This document shows, one piece after another, positions 6,146 through 13,274 of a stretch of 26,394 nt of DNA (its first letter is position 1; each line of letters starts with the position of its first letter). The notes beneath the pieces are model-generated. The model ran no database searches. It saw nothing but the letters and a program-made list of their open reading frames with translations, and was not told the origin of the DNA. This DNA comes from a virus. The translations under genes were made by a program, and so were the position numbers. The stretch is from positions 1 to 26,394 of the IMG/VR virus record IMGVR_UViG_3300042475_003908. The stretch is one strand, 5' to 3'.

Positions 6146-6436
6146 TCAAACGTCACACCGCGCCCAAACAGAGCCGTCAGGGCAGGTCAAAAGATTGCCA
6201 ACATCTTCTAAATAATGAGAACGAAACTCTACCGCTGCAGCCTCAAAACTGGGGTAATGGCTAAAATCACCAACCCAACCAATAGGATCAAACTCACGAT
6301 CTTCTAACGTGGCGTCTGCCATTTCGTCATAATAGTTGAATAGCGTTTCGAATTGTTCTCTGGTAATGCCGCTGTACTGCTGTAAATTTTTGCAAAGTAA
6401 CCACGCTTGGCCAGCACTCAAAATTTCGATGATCAT
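6146..6436 (-). CDS. Hypothetical acidic phage protein, 96 aa
   Basis: The ATG at 6436 follows AAGGAAAAATAAA, and the promoter at 6500-6528 lies 64 bases upstream, so this is the first gene of the cassette. Residues about 26-75 (LFNYYDEMADATLED, FDPIGWVGDFSHYPSFEAAA) resemble a small family common in unrelated phages. Its pattern is 'LF.Y.eE.e.dt....EfDpi.....yseY.sleea...y', and its function is unknown. The protein is acidic. Being first in an early operon with a strong promoter suggests an immediate-early role. Confidence 0.6.
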   Translation of the reverse strand: MIIEILSAGQAWLLCKNLQQYSGITREQFETLFNYYDEMADATLEDREFDPIGWVGDFSHYPSFEAAAVEFRSHYLEDVGNLLTCPDGSVWARCDV

Positions 6437-6499
6437 TTTTATTTTTCCTTGTTTTATTTATTGGTTAGAGAGCCTAAGACCTTAAGCCTTATTGATAGC

Positions 6500-6528
6500 A
6501 GTATGGTAGCAAATTGGTACGTTGTCAA
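6500..6528 (-). promoter_or_regulatory. Strong sigma70-like promoter for the small-gene cassette
   Basis: On the minus strand TTGACA (6528-6523), exactly 17 bases, then CATACT (6505-6500). The -35 is embedded in GTTGACAAC (6521-6529), the same 9-base palindrome found at the nuclease-operon promoter. The TTTTACGTG repeats lie directly upstream of the -35. Confidence 0.7.
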
Positions 6529-6530
6529 CT

Positions 6531-6589
6531 GTAAAATTTTACGTGCTGTTTTTTACGTGCAATTTTTTACGTGTGTTATTTTTTACGTA
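6531..6589. repeat. Palindrome and spaced TTTTACGTG iteron-like repeats
   Basis: GTAAAATTTTAC (6531-6542) is a perfect 12-base palindrome. TTTTACGTG occurs at 6537-6545, 6551-6559 and 6565-6573, with a final TTTTACGTA at 6581-6589. Start-to-start distances are 14, 14 and 16 bases. Regular spacing upstream of a promoter suggests cooperative protein binding, either an operator array or origin iterons. Confidence 0.85.
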
Positions 6590-6688
6590 ATACCCTAGTT
6601 TGGCGTTTTTGCTTCTCTTCTTTACCCTTCTTTTTGGGCTTAGGGTAGTTTGCGGGATGCCTTATGCACTGCGCGTTTTGGGATAGCA

Positions 6689-6804
6689 CTACCCTTACTA
6701 CCCTTCTTTTGGTTAAAGTAGATATATATTTGTCCCCGGCTCCCCAAAAAGTTGAATAGCATCTGTGGGGTATTTAATGGGGTTTTTACGGGTAGCAAGG
6801 GTAG
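6689..6804. repeat. 15-base inverted repeat flanking an 86-base segment
   Basis: CTACCCTTACTACCC (6689-6703) and GGGTAGCAAGGGTAG (6790-6804) are complementary at 14 of 15 bases. Each arm is itself two tandem CTACCC units. Further single units lie at 6624, 6643 and 6858-6874. The enclosed segment includes an AT-rich tract. Confidence 0.8.
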
Positions 6805-6880
6805 TTTTCCCCCCTTTTTTGCCGATATGTGGTTGTAATTTATAAGTTTTTTTTGTTACCCTTGGGATGGGTAGTCGGGG

Positions 6881-7276
6881 GTGGGCGCATACGATTATCT
6901 TTTATTGCTATTTACACGCAAAAAGTTTTGTGCTAGGCGCGTTGCCCGCGTCACTGGTGGCCAATTCTCCCCTTGCGTTGGGCATGAGATTGGGTTAGAA
7001 CAAAACGCAATGGGGGTTGTGCGTATGCTGGTTAAGCGGCAAATTCTGGTTGGTGAAAAGGGCAGGGCAGGCCAAGACCACCATGCGGCACGGTTGAGCG
7101 ATGAAGAGGTTGAGGAAATGCGAACGTTGTACGAGGATGGGCTAGGAACCTACAGCACGCTGGCAAAGCGTTTTGGCGTGGCTAAGAGCACAGTGGCCTA
7201 TATTTGCCAATACGCTAGGCGCAACGCCATCCCTCGCACGATCACCGTGGTTGTTAAGCAAGCGGGGCAGGCATGA
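6881..7276 (+). CDS. HTH DNA-binding protein upstream of terminase, up to 131 aa
   Basis: The C-terminal part (GQDHHAARLSDEEVEEMRTL, then YSTLAKRFGVAKSTVAYICQ) is a clear resolvase/HTH_23-type helix-turn-helix, with the 'a.Ls..ev..mr.lye.G' lead-in frequent in small phage proteins. The start is uncertain. A GTG at 6881 gives 131 residues; ATGs at 7010 and 7025 give 88 or 83 residues and keep the HTH. No start has a strong ribosome site. The gene overlaps the small terminase by four bases (ATGA). It may regulate the virion operon from the adjacent control region or help terminase recognise DNA. Confidence 0.65.
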   Translation: MGAYDYLLLLFTRKKFCARRVARVTGGQFSPCVGHEIGLEQNAMGVVRMLVKRQILVGEKGRAGQDHHAARLSDEEVEEMRTLYEDGLGTYSTLAKRFGVAKSTVAYICQYARRNAIPRTITVVVKQAGQA

Positions 7277-7800
7277 CAAGCGAACAACGCAAACCCGTGT
7301 ACTACTCGCATGAGCTGTTTGATCGTATCTGCCAGCGCATATCAGAGGGCACCAGCCTAACGGCTATCTGCCGTGAGCCTGGAATGCCAACGCCACCCAC
7401 GGTGCATCGTTGGATCAGCAACGATCCCGCGTTGGCTGATTGCTACGTGCAAGCGGTTAAGGCTAGGGCGGAATTGATCTTTGATGAAATTCTTGAGATT
7501 ACCGATGACGCCCGCAACGATTGGATGGAAAAGCAGCTGGAAAACGGCAAAGTGATTGAGGTGCTGAACAAAGAACACGTTCAACGCTCTAAGCTTCGCG
7601 TTGACGCACGGAAATGGGTGCTAGGATGCATGAACCCCGCGCAGTATGGAAACTTCACAAGGCAAGAGCTAACAGGCCGTGACGGTGCGCCCCTGCACCC
7701 CACGGTGCCAGTTAGCGACGCACAACTAGCCGCCGCGCTTAACGCCTTGGTAAAACCGCCCGCCGCTGAACAGGATGCGGATGTTAGCGACCTCTTTTAG
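7273..7800 (+). CDS. terS: Terminase small subunit, 175 aa
   Basis: The N-terminal half (DRICQRISEGTSLTAICRE, then TPPTVHRWI) is the HTH of phage small terminases that bind the packaging site. The middle (AVKARAELIFDEILEITDDA) and LRVDARKWVLGCMNPAQYG match the oligomerisation part of the same family, common in proteobacterial phages. Small terminases form rings that recognise the genome and hand it to the ATPase subunit. The gene couples to the HTH gene (ATGA) and overlaps the large subunit by about 20 bases. The acidic C-terminus DADVSDLF probably contacts the large subunit. Confidence 0.85.
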   Translation: MTSEQRKPVYYSHELFDRICQRISEGTSLTAICREPGMPTPPTVHRWISNDPALADCYVQAVKARAELIFDEILEITDDARNDWMEKQLENGKVIEVLNKEHVQRSKLRVDARKWVLGCMNPAQYGNFTRQELTGRDGAPLHPTVPVSDAQLAAALNALVKPPAAEQDADVSDLF

Positions 7801-9373
7801 CCCTGAACAAGTCGCGGCATTCACACCCCAACAACGCGCAGAGGCCTTGCGGTTGATCCACTTGCGCGGGGGAATTAAGCCTTGGTATCCATTGCCTGGC
7901 CCTCAAACCATGGCCTATCAGAGCCAAGCGGATATTATCGGCTTTGGTGGTGCTGCTGGTGGCGGTAAGACCGATTTGATGTGCGGCAAAATCCTTACGC
8001 AGCACCAAGTAGGGATGATCTTAAGGCGCGAGGGAACGCAGCTAACGGGCATTGTGGACCGTCTGACCAGTTTGCTTAAGGGCAGGGATGGTTACAATGG
8101 GCAAGAAAAGATTTGGCGGCTCCCTGGCGGCCAGCAAATTGAGTTTGGATCGGTGCCCAACCCTGGCGATGAAACGAAATACCAAGGCCGCCCGCATGAC
8201 TTCCTAGGCTTTGACGAAGCGACCAATTTCTTAGAGGCGACCGTGCGCTTCCTGTTGGGTTGGTTGCGGTCCACTGACCCCAAGCAACGCTGCCAAGCCT
8301 TGCTGACGTTCAACCCACCAACAACCGCTGAAGGGCGTTGGATCATTCCGTTCTTTGCCCCTTGGCTTGATCCCCAATACCCTAAGCCCGCCGCTCCAGG
8401 TGAGGTGCGCTGGTGCGCGTCTATCAACGGTAAGGATCGCTGGGTGGCCGATAACCGCAGCTTTGTGCTTGATGGTGATGAAATTTGCTATGATTTTGAT
8501 CCTAAAGCGTACAAGCCAGAGGATGTTATCCTGCCGCTATCTCGCACGTTCATCCCCTCTCGCGTGTCGGACAACCCCCACCTGTTCGGCACTGGCTACA
8601 TGCGCACGCTGCAGGCCTTGCCTGAACCCTTGCGTTCGCAAATGCTGTATGGTGATTTCCAAGCGGGCATTGAAGACGACCCCTGGCAGGTTATCCCTAC
8701 CACGTGGGTGCAGTTGGCGATGGATCGATGGAAGGAACCAGCACGCAAAGCTCCGATGCAGTCCGTAGGATGTGACGTGGCGCGTGGGGGTAAGGACAAC
8801 ACGATCATCGCCCGCCTGCATGAGGATAATTGGTTTGATATGCCATTGGTTTACACGGGCGCACAAACCCCTGACGGCCCAGCAATCATGGGGCTAATCA
8901 TGGCCGCAACACGCGACAACGCGGTGCAGCATATCGATGTAATAGGGGTGGGGGCATCGCCCTATGACTTTTTGAGCAAAGCACGGCAACCCGTGGTAGG
9001 TGTGAACGTGAGCGAAGCCGCAGTAGGAACGGATCAATCTGGCCGCCTAAGGTTCAAGAATCAGCGTTCACAGTTGTGGTGGCGCATGCGGGAAGAGTTA
9101 GACCCCAACAACAACACTGGCCTGACCCTGCCCCCATCCAAAGAGCTACTTGCAGACCTCACTGCCCCTAAATGGGAATTGAAAGGATCGACAATTTACG
9201 TGGAAAGTAGGGAAGAGATTGTCAACCGTATTCGCAGGTCACCAGACTGGGCGACTGCCTACATTCTAGCCCTTATCCGCACGCCTAAAATTCAACATTT
9301 AACGGGCATGGGCACGGGTGGGCATTCAACGCCACAAGTCAACTATGATCCGTACGCAAGTTTAGATCACTAA
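7781..9373 (+). CDS. terL: Terminase large subunit (packaging ATPase-nuclease), 530 aa
   Basis: The ATG at 7781 is preferred to 7775 because AGGA (7772-7775) sits five bases before it. The ATPase half has Walker A GGAAGGGKT (56-64), Walker B FLGFDE (141-146) with catalytic E146, and a coupling motif TFNPP (176-180). The nuclease half starts near residue 325 with GCDVARGGKDNT (D332) and IDVIGVGASPYDF (D386), the RNase-H-fold acids. It translocates DNA into the procapsid and cuts it. The length is normal for the family, and all visible catalytic residues are present. The mode of packaging cannot be told from this window. Confidence 0.95.
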   Translation: MLATSFSPEQVAAFTPQQRAEALRLIHLRGGIKPWYPLPGPQTMAYQSQADIIGFGGAAGGGKTDLMCGKILTQHQVGMILRREGTQLTGIVDRLTSLLKGRDGYNGQEKIWRLPGGQQIEFGSVPNPGDETKYQGRPHDFLGFDEATNFLEATVRFLLGWLRSTDPKQRCQALLTFNPPTTAEGRWIIPFFAPWLDPQYPKPAAPGEVRWCASINGKDRWVADNRSFVLDGDEICYDFDPKAYKPEDVILPLSRTFIPSRVSDNPHLFGTGYMRTLQALPEPLRSQMLYGDFQAGIEDDPWQVIPTTWVQLAMDRWKEPARKAPMQSVGCDVARGGKDNTIIARLHEDNWFDMPLVYTGAQTPDGPAIMGLIMAATRDNAVQHIDVIGVGASPYDFLSKARQPVVGVNVSEAAVGTDQSGRLRFKNQRSQLWWRMREELDPNNNTGLTLPPSKELLADLTAPKWELKGSTIYVESREEIVNRIRRSPDWATAYILALIRTPKIQHLTGMGTGGHSTPQVNYDPYASLDH

Positions 9374-9388
9374 AGAAAGGCGCGAGAT

Positions 9389-9739
9389 ATGTGCGGTTTT
9401 GTGGATAGCATTGCAGATGCTGTTGGGGGTGGTGGCGGTGGCGGCCTTTTGGGCGGCCTTGTCGGTGGTGTTGTAGGGGCTTTGTTGGGTAGACCCGCGA
9501 TGCAGCAGCCAGATACCAGTGCATTAGAGGCTAGGGCGCAGGCCAATGCGGACCGCGCTTACCAACAGGCAGACGAAGCTAAGAACAGGGCGAATGCCAA
9601 ATCCCCGAATGTGCGAAATCTGCTTGCAGAGAACATTCAAGCCGCGTTGGGCGGTTCAAGTTCTACCATGTTGACTGGCCCGCAGGGGGTAGACCCTAAA
9701 AAACTTGCACTAGGCCAAAACACCCTCTTGGGGCAATAA
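9389..9739 (+). CDS. Glycine-zipper N-terminal virion-associated protein, 116 aa
   Basis: AAAGAAAGGCGCGAGAT precedes the ATG. Residues about 13-34 form a Gly-rich hydrophobic stretch (GGGGGGGLLGGLVGGVVGAL), a glycine-zipper segment able to insert in or oligomerise on membranes. The rest is an Ala/Gln/Asn-rich helix (ALEARAQANADRAYQQADEA) and a polar tail. Similar small proteins lie between terminase and portal in many podoviruses and are poorly characterised. A minor virion or ejection protein is a reasonable guess from position and composition. Confidence 0.6.
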   Translation: MCGFVDSIADAVGGGGGGGLLGGLVGGVVGALLGRPAMQQPDTSALEARAQANADRAYQQADEAKNRANAKSPNVRNLLAENIQAALGGSSSTMLTGPQGVDPKKLALGQNTLLGQ

Positions 9740-9742
9740 CGC

Positions 9743-11422
9743 ATGGGTGGTTACACCTCCAGCTTCAAAGAACGTGACGATATGTGGCGCCGCTGGACGG
9801 CATTGCAGACGGAACGCGCCAGTTGGGTGGACCATTGGAAAGAAATATCATCGTATATCTTGCCCCGTTCAGGGCAGTTTGTGGTAAGCGATGCCAATAA
9901 GGGCACCCGCAAACACAACAACATCTACGATAGCACTGGCACCAGAGCGTTGCGCGTTTTAGCAGCAGGGCTAATGGGCGGCGCGACTTCGCCAGCCCGC
10001 CCATGGTTCAGGCTCGCCACCCCCAACACTGACCTTATGGGCAGCGCGGCGGTGCAAGTCTGGCTATCGCAAGTGACCCGCATCTTGTTGGATGTGTTCT
10101 CTAAATCCAATACCTACCGCGTGCTACACACCATGTACGAAGAACTTGGTGCATACGGCACCGCTTGCGCCATCGTGGTTGACGACTTCAAAACAGGCAT
10201 AAGGCTGGTACCACTAACCGCTGGCGAGTATTGCTTGGCGACCGACTTCAACGGGGATGTGACCACGGTATACCGCGAGCTGCAAGTTTCGGTAGGCGCG
10301 ATGGTTAAAGAATTTGGCTACAGCAACTGTTCGGATGCGGTAAAAAACATGCACAGCAGGGGCAACCTGGATGCATGGGTTAAGATCATCCACGTGATAG
10401 AGCCGCGCTATGACCGCAATCCTAACATGAAGGACCAGGCCAACATGCCTTGGCGTTCAGTGTACATGGAAAGCGGGGCGAACCAAAGCAAGTTTCTGCG
10501 CGATGGGGGTTTTAACAGCTTCCGCGTGTTGGCTCCCCGCTGGGCGGTAAGCGGTGGGGATATATACGGCAACTCCCCTGGGATGGAAGCATTGGGGGAT
10601 ATTAAACAGCTCCAGCACCAACAGTTGCGCAAAGCGGAAGCCATTGACTATAGCACCAGGCCGCCCCTACAAGCGCCGACAAGCCTTAAGAACCAAGACG
10701 TGAGCCGCCTACCTGGTGGCATAACCTACATTGATTCGGCCAGCGCCAGCACTGGTGTGCGCACCATGTTCGAAACAACGCTGAACCTCCAGCACCTGTT
10801 GATGGACATTCAAGACGTTAGGCAACGGATCAACCAGACGTTCTACACCGATTTGTTTTTGATGTTGTCGGGGCAAGACGTGGCGCGTATGACCGCGACA
10901 GAGGTGGCAGAAAGGCATGAAGAGAAGCTTCTCATGCTAGGCCCCGTGCTAGAACGCCTGCACAACGAGCTACTCGATCCTTTGGTATCCATGACCTTTG
11001 AACGGATGATGGAAATAGGGCAGCTGCCCCCGCCCCCTAAGGAATTGGAAGGGGTTGATCTTAATGTTGATTTTGTGTCGATGCTGGCGCAGGCGCAACG
11101 CTCTGTCGCCACCAATTCTGTGGATCGCTTTGTCAACAACTTAGGGGCCATCGCCTCTATGAAGCCTAACATCTTGGACAAATTCGATGAAGACAAATGG
11201 GCGGACAAATACGCCGATATGTTGGGCATTGATCCTGAAATGATTGTCGCAGAGGACAAGGTTAAAGCCGTGCGTGACGAGCGCGCACAGCAACAGAAGA
11301 TGGCGCAGCAGGCCGCTATGGCCGAAAGCGCGTCTAAGACGGCTAAGAATTTAGCAACATCACCCACCAACCAGGGCAACGCGCTTACCGATGCGACCGG
11401 CGCGTTCAGCGGTTACACTTAG
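9743..11422 (+). CDS. Portal (head-to-tail connecting) protein, 559 aa
   Basis: It matches the T7 gp8/PF12236 connector family: an N-terminal helix with RWTALQTERASWVDHWKEIS, the signature DSTGTRALRVLAAGLMGG followed by TSPARPWF, and a central YGNSPGMEALGDIKQLQ. Near the C-terminus come the crown helices (TATEVAERHEEKLLMLGPVL, then RLHNELLDPLV). Twelve copies form the portal ring through which DNA enters and leaves and to which the tail adaptor binds. The length fits the family. A Gln/Ala-rich C-terminus (about 500-540) is probably flexible. It lies right after the glycine-zipper gene in the virion operon. Confidence 0.92.
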   Translation: MGGYTSSFKERDDMWRRWTALQTERASWVDHWKEISSYILPRSGQFVVSDANKGTRKHNNIYDSTGTRALRVLAAGLMGGATSPARPWFRLATPNTDLMGSAAVQVWLSQVTRILLDVFSKSNTYRVLHTMYEELGAYGTACAIVVDDFKTGIRLVPLTAGEYCLATDFNGDVTTVYRELQVSVGAMVKEFGYSNCSDAVKNMHSRGNLDAWVKIIHVIEPRYDRNPNMKDQANMPWRSVYMESGANQSKFLRDGGFNSFRVLAPRWAVSGGDIYGNSPGMEALGDIKQLQHQQLRKAEAIDYSTRPPLQAPTSLKNQDVSRLPGGITYIDSASASTGVRTMFETTLNLQHLLMDIQDVRQRINQTFYTDLFLMLSGQDVARMTATEVAERHEEKLLMLGPVLERLHNELLDPLVSMTFERMMEIGQLPPPPKELEGVDLNVDFVSMLAQAQRSVATNSVDRFVNNLGAIASMKPNILDKFDEDKWADKYADMLGIDPEMIVAEDKVKAVRDERAQQQKMAQQAAMAESASKTAKNLATSPTNQGNALTDATGAFSGYT

Positions 11423-11434
11423 AAAGTTTGAATT

Positions 11435-11935
11435 ATGGCGAATCTTACTATACAAGGCGTTGCGGGGCTATATACACCAAGCACCAACAATCTAGTTGGG
11501 CTTCTTGGCGTGGACGGCAAAGAATACCTTATCCCAGTGTCTGCAGCTTTCGCGCCCACACTAGTTGTCGCTGCGCAAACGATCACCACAGCGACCATCA
11601 ACGGGGGCACCATCAACAACACCACAATTGGCGCGACAACCCGCAACACCATCGCTGGTACCCAACTATCGGTGACAGGAACTGATATATCTGGTACCCC
11701 TGGCAACGGTACCGCCAACACAGGTTCGGGGCGTGCGGCTATCGCGGCGGCGGCCACAACCGTCACCGTCACCAACTCACAGGTTGCGGTTGCTGACCAC
11801 GTCTTAATCCAACCCCGTGCGGTGGGCACGCCTACCAAGTGGGCGGTAGTCACTGCAGCAGGCAGCTTCACAGTTACCGTGGACCTTGCACCTGCTGCTA
11901 CGTGGCCTTTCGATTTTATTGTCATCAAGAACTAG
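11435..11935 (+). CDS. Virion surface/decoration-like hypothetical protein, 166 aa
   Basis: Thr/Asn/Gly/Ala-rich and beta-predicted. A run TITTATINGGTINNTTIGAT followed by TRNTIAGTQLSVTGTDISG resembles the stacked beta-strand repeats of phage decoration and fibre proteins. The N-terminus (MANLTIQGVAGLYTPSTNN) and the C-terminal VTAAGSFTVTVDLAPAATWP are also beta-rich. No domain is recognised. Between portal and capsid genes, a head decoration or neck fibre subunit is the best guess. Confidence 0.6.
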   Translation: MANLTIQGVAGLYTPSTNNLVGLLGVDGKEYLIPVSAAFAPTLVVAAQTITTATINGGTINNTTIGATTRNTIAGTQLSVTGTDISGTPGNGTANTGSGRAAIAAAATTVTVTNSQVAVADHVLIQPRAVGTPTKWAVVTAAGSFTVTVDLAPAATWPFDFIVIKN

Positions 11936-11946
11936 AAAGAAACAAC

Positions 11947-12267
11947 ATGGTAAACATCGCCTACACCCCAGAAGAAACTGCAGACGAGCAAGGCGAAGCT
12001 AAAATTGTCAACTCGAAGTATCCTTACGGCACTTCGCTTTATTTGGATGAGGATACTCTAGCCAAAATTGGCATTGCCAAACTGCCAGAAGTAGGAAGTC
12101 AACTGCGGATGCAAATTTTGGTTACAGTGACCAGTGTTAGCCAAAGGCAAGAAGCAGACGGTGAAACCTGCCAAAATGTTGAACTTCAGGTCACGGATAT
12201 GGAAGTCACAGGGACAGAGGGGCAAGCCAATTCTACCGAACAAGCCAATAAACTGTATGGTTCTTAA
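11947..12267 (+). CDS. Capsid staple-like small protein, 106 aa
   Basis: The ATG at 11947 follows AGAAAGAAACAAC; longer readings of the frame run back through the previous gene and are rejected. The pattern YPYGTSLYLDEDTLAKIGI, KLPEVGSQLRMQILVTVTSV and CQNVELQVTDMEV is shared by a family of short head proteins. They are annotated as capsid staple or stabilising proteins and lie between portal and major capsid in many phages. They bind the capsid surface or bridge capsomers. The assignment is from remembered family pattern; the position agrees. Confidence 0.65.
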   Translation: MVNIAYTPEETADEQGEAKIVNSKYPYGTSLYLDEDTLAKIGIAKLPEVGSQLRMQILVTVTSVSQRQEADGETCQNVELQVTDMEVTGTEGQANSTEQANKLYGS

Positions 12268-12308
12268 GTGGTGGGCATAGAAATTTTAAAGTTTCTTATA
12301 CTCCGCCC

Positions 12309-12632
12309 ATGAGCAGTTACGACCCAACGGATATTCGGGCGACCGAGAAAGTGGAAAGCGATCGTAAAGAGCGCCAACGCCTTACCCAACGCCAAGAAGC
12401 CGATGATTTTAAATGGCTTATGTCTGATCCAAGAGGCCGCCGCGTCATGTGGGGACTTCTTGAAACCGCAGGCATCTATCGTTCTAGCTTCACGGGCAAT
12501 TCGGAAACGTTTTTCCGTGAAGGACAAAGGGTGGTTGGTTTGACTTATCTGAAAAAGATGGTTGAGCATTGCCCTGAAAAATATGCACTAATGACGAAAG
12601 AGAATACCAGTGACAGATCAATCGCAGAATAG
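12309..12632 (+). CDS. Bbp19-like head protein, 107 aa
   Basis: Residues about 32-85 (DDFKWLMSDPRGRRVMWGLL, ETAGIYRSSFTGNSETFFRE, GQRVVGLTYLKKM) match the Bbp19-like phage family, named after Bordetella phage BPP-1. Its exact function is unknown, but it is always found beside scaffold and capsid genes. There is no Shine-Dalgarno-like sequence before the ATG. Instead a TATACT (12297-12302) lies seven bases upstream, which would fit a leaderless or nearly leaderless transcript, though no clear -35 is seen. It overlaps the scaffold gene by 23 bases. Confidence 0.8.
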   Translation: MSSYDPTDIRATEKVESDRKERQRLTQRQEADDFKWLMSDPRGRRVMWGLLETAGIYRSSFTGNSETFFREGQRVVGLTYLKKMVEHCPEKYALMTKENTSDRSIAE

Positions 12633-13263
12633 CGCCGCAATACCCAATGAAGGTGGTTCCCTGCTGGCACCAGGACCCGTGGCCGAAGGGGAAACCTTAG
12701 GCACGGTGGAAGGTGCGCAACCTAATGAAGACGGTTCCAACACTGACGCCGTGAAGACGGAAGAAGGTAAGAAAACGCAAGGTGCTCCCGCAGAGTATAA
12801 GGAGTTCACGTTGGCCGAAGGGCATAAAGTGGACCCTGAAACAATGGGTGAGTTCAAGACGATTGCTAAAGAGCTAAACCTCAACCAAGAGCAGGCGCAA
12901 CGCCTGATTGAGCTTGGGGGAAAGATCGCGGATAAAGCCGCAGGTCCAGGTGAAGCGGCGATCGTTGCAAAAGCGAAAAGTATTTGGGGCGAACTTTCTA
13001 CCGCGGACAAAGAGTTTGGTGGCGATGACCTCGCCGCAAACCTAGCCGCAGCAAAGAAAACCTTGAAGACTTTTGGAACCCCAGAGTTAGGGCAACTGTT
13101 GGAAGATTCTGGTTTGGGCAACCATCCTGAAGTCATCCGGCTTTTCTACCGTGTTGGTAAACAGATCAGTGACGACAAAGTTATCCTTTCCGGCTCTAGG
13201 GCTTCAGGGGGGCTTTCCGCTGCTGATACGCTTTACGGCACAACCTCCAACAAAACACCTTAA
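12610..13263 (+). CDS. Capsid scaffolding protein (Bbp18-like position), 217 aa
   Basis: A GTG start at 12610 follows AAGAGAA; no suitable ATG exists before residue 79. Acidic and Gln/Glu/Ala-rich, with a disordered N-terminal third, then YKEFTLAEGHKVDPETMGEF and LNLNQEQAQRLIELGGKIAD, the typical helical pattern of podovirus scaffolds. It ends with a basic-to-Gly/Ser tail. Scaffold proteins guide capsid assembly and leave before packaging. It stands immediately before the major capsid gene, as expected, and no protease motif is visible. Confidence rests on composition, pattern and position. Confidence 0.8.
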   Translation: MTDQSQNSAAIPNEGGSLLAPGPVAEGETLGTVEGAQPNEDGSNTDAVKTEEGKKTQGAPAEYKEFTLAEGHKVDPETMGEFKTIAKELNLNQEQAQRLIELGGKIADKAAGPGEAAIVAKAKSIWGELSTADKEFGGDDLAANLAAAKKTLKTFGTPELGQLLEDSGLGNHPEVIRLFYRVGKQISDDKVILSGSRASGGLSAADTLYGTTSNKTP

Positions 13264-13274
13264 GGAATTAAAAA

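Larger units (their letters stand above)
6437..6880. other. Gene-free control region between divergent operons; candidate origin
   Basis: These 444 bases carry no convincing gene. They are AT-rich relative to the flanks. They hold the leftward promoter (6500-6528), a 12-base palindrome plus spaced TTTTACGTG repeats (6531-6589), and many TACCCTT/AAGGGTA elements. Also present are a 15-base inverted repeat (6689-6703 with 6790-6804), TTATGCACT at 6662-6670 (one base from the TTATNCACA DnaA box), and an AT tract at 6717-6731. The combination suits a phage origin or a regulatory switch. No good rightward sigma70 promoter is visible; TTGAAT at 6752 with TAATGG at 6775 is the best and is weak. Confidence 0.5.

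Noticed and set aside
6743-6787. CCCCAAAAA ... GGGGTTTTT as a terminator hairpin
   Set aside because: The two arms are not reverse complements of each other in the needed orientation, so no such stem forms.
10843-11379. 178-codon minus-strand frame opposite the portal gene
   Set aside because: Low-complexity Ser/Ala/Cys-rich translation typical of an antisense shadow, fully within a confident portal gene.
11839-11946. Upstream extension of the staple-like gene to 11839
   Set aside because: The extension overlaps the end of the previous gene, has an unrelated Cys/His-rich composition, and a proper ribosome site precedes the ATG at 11947.
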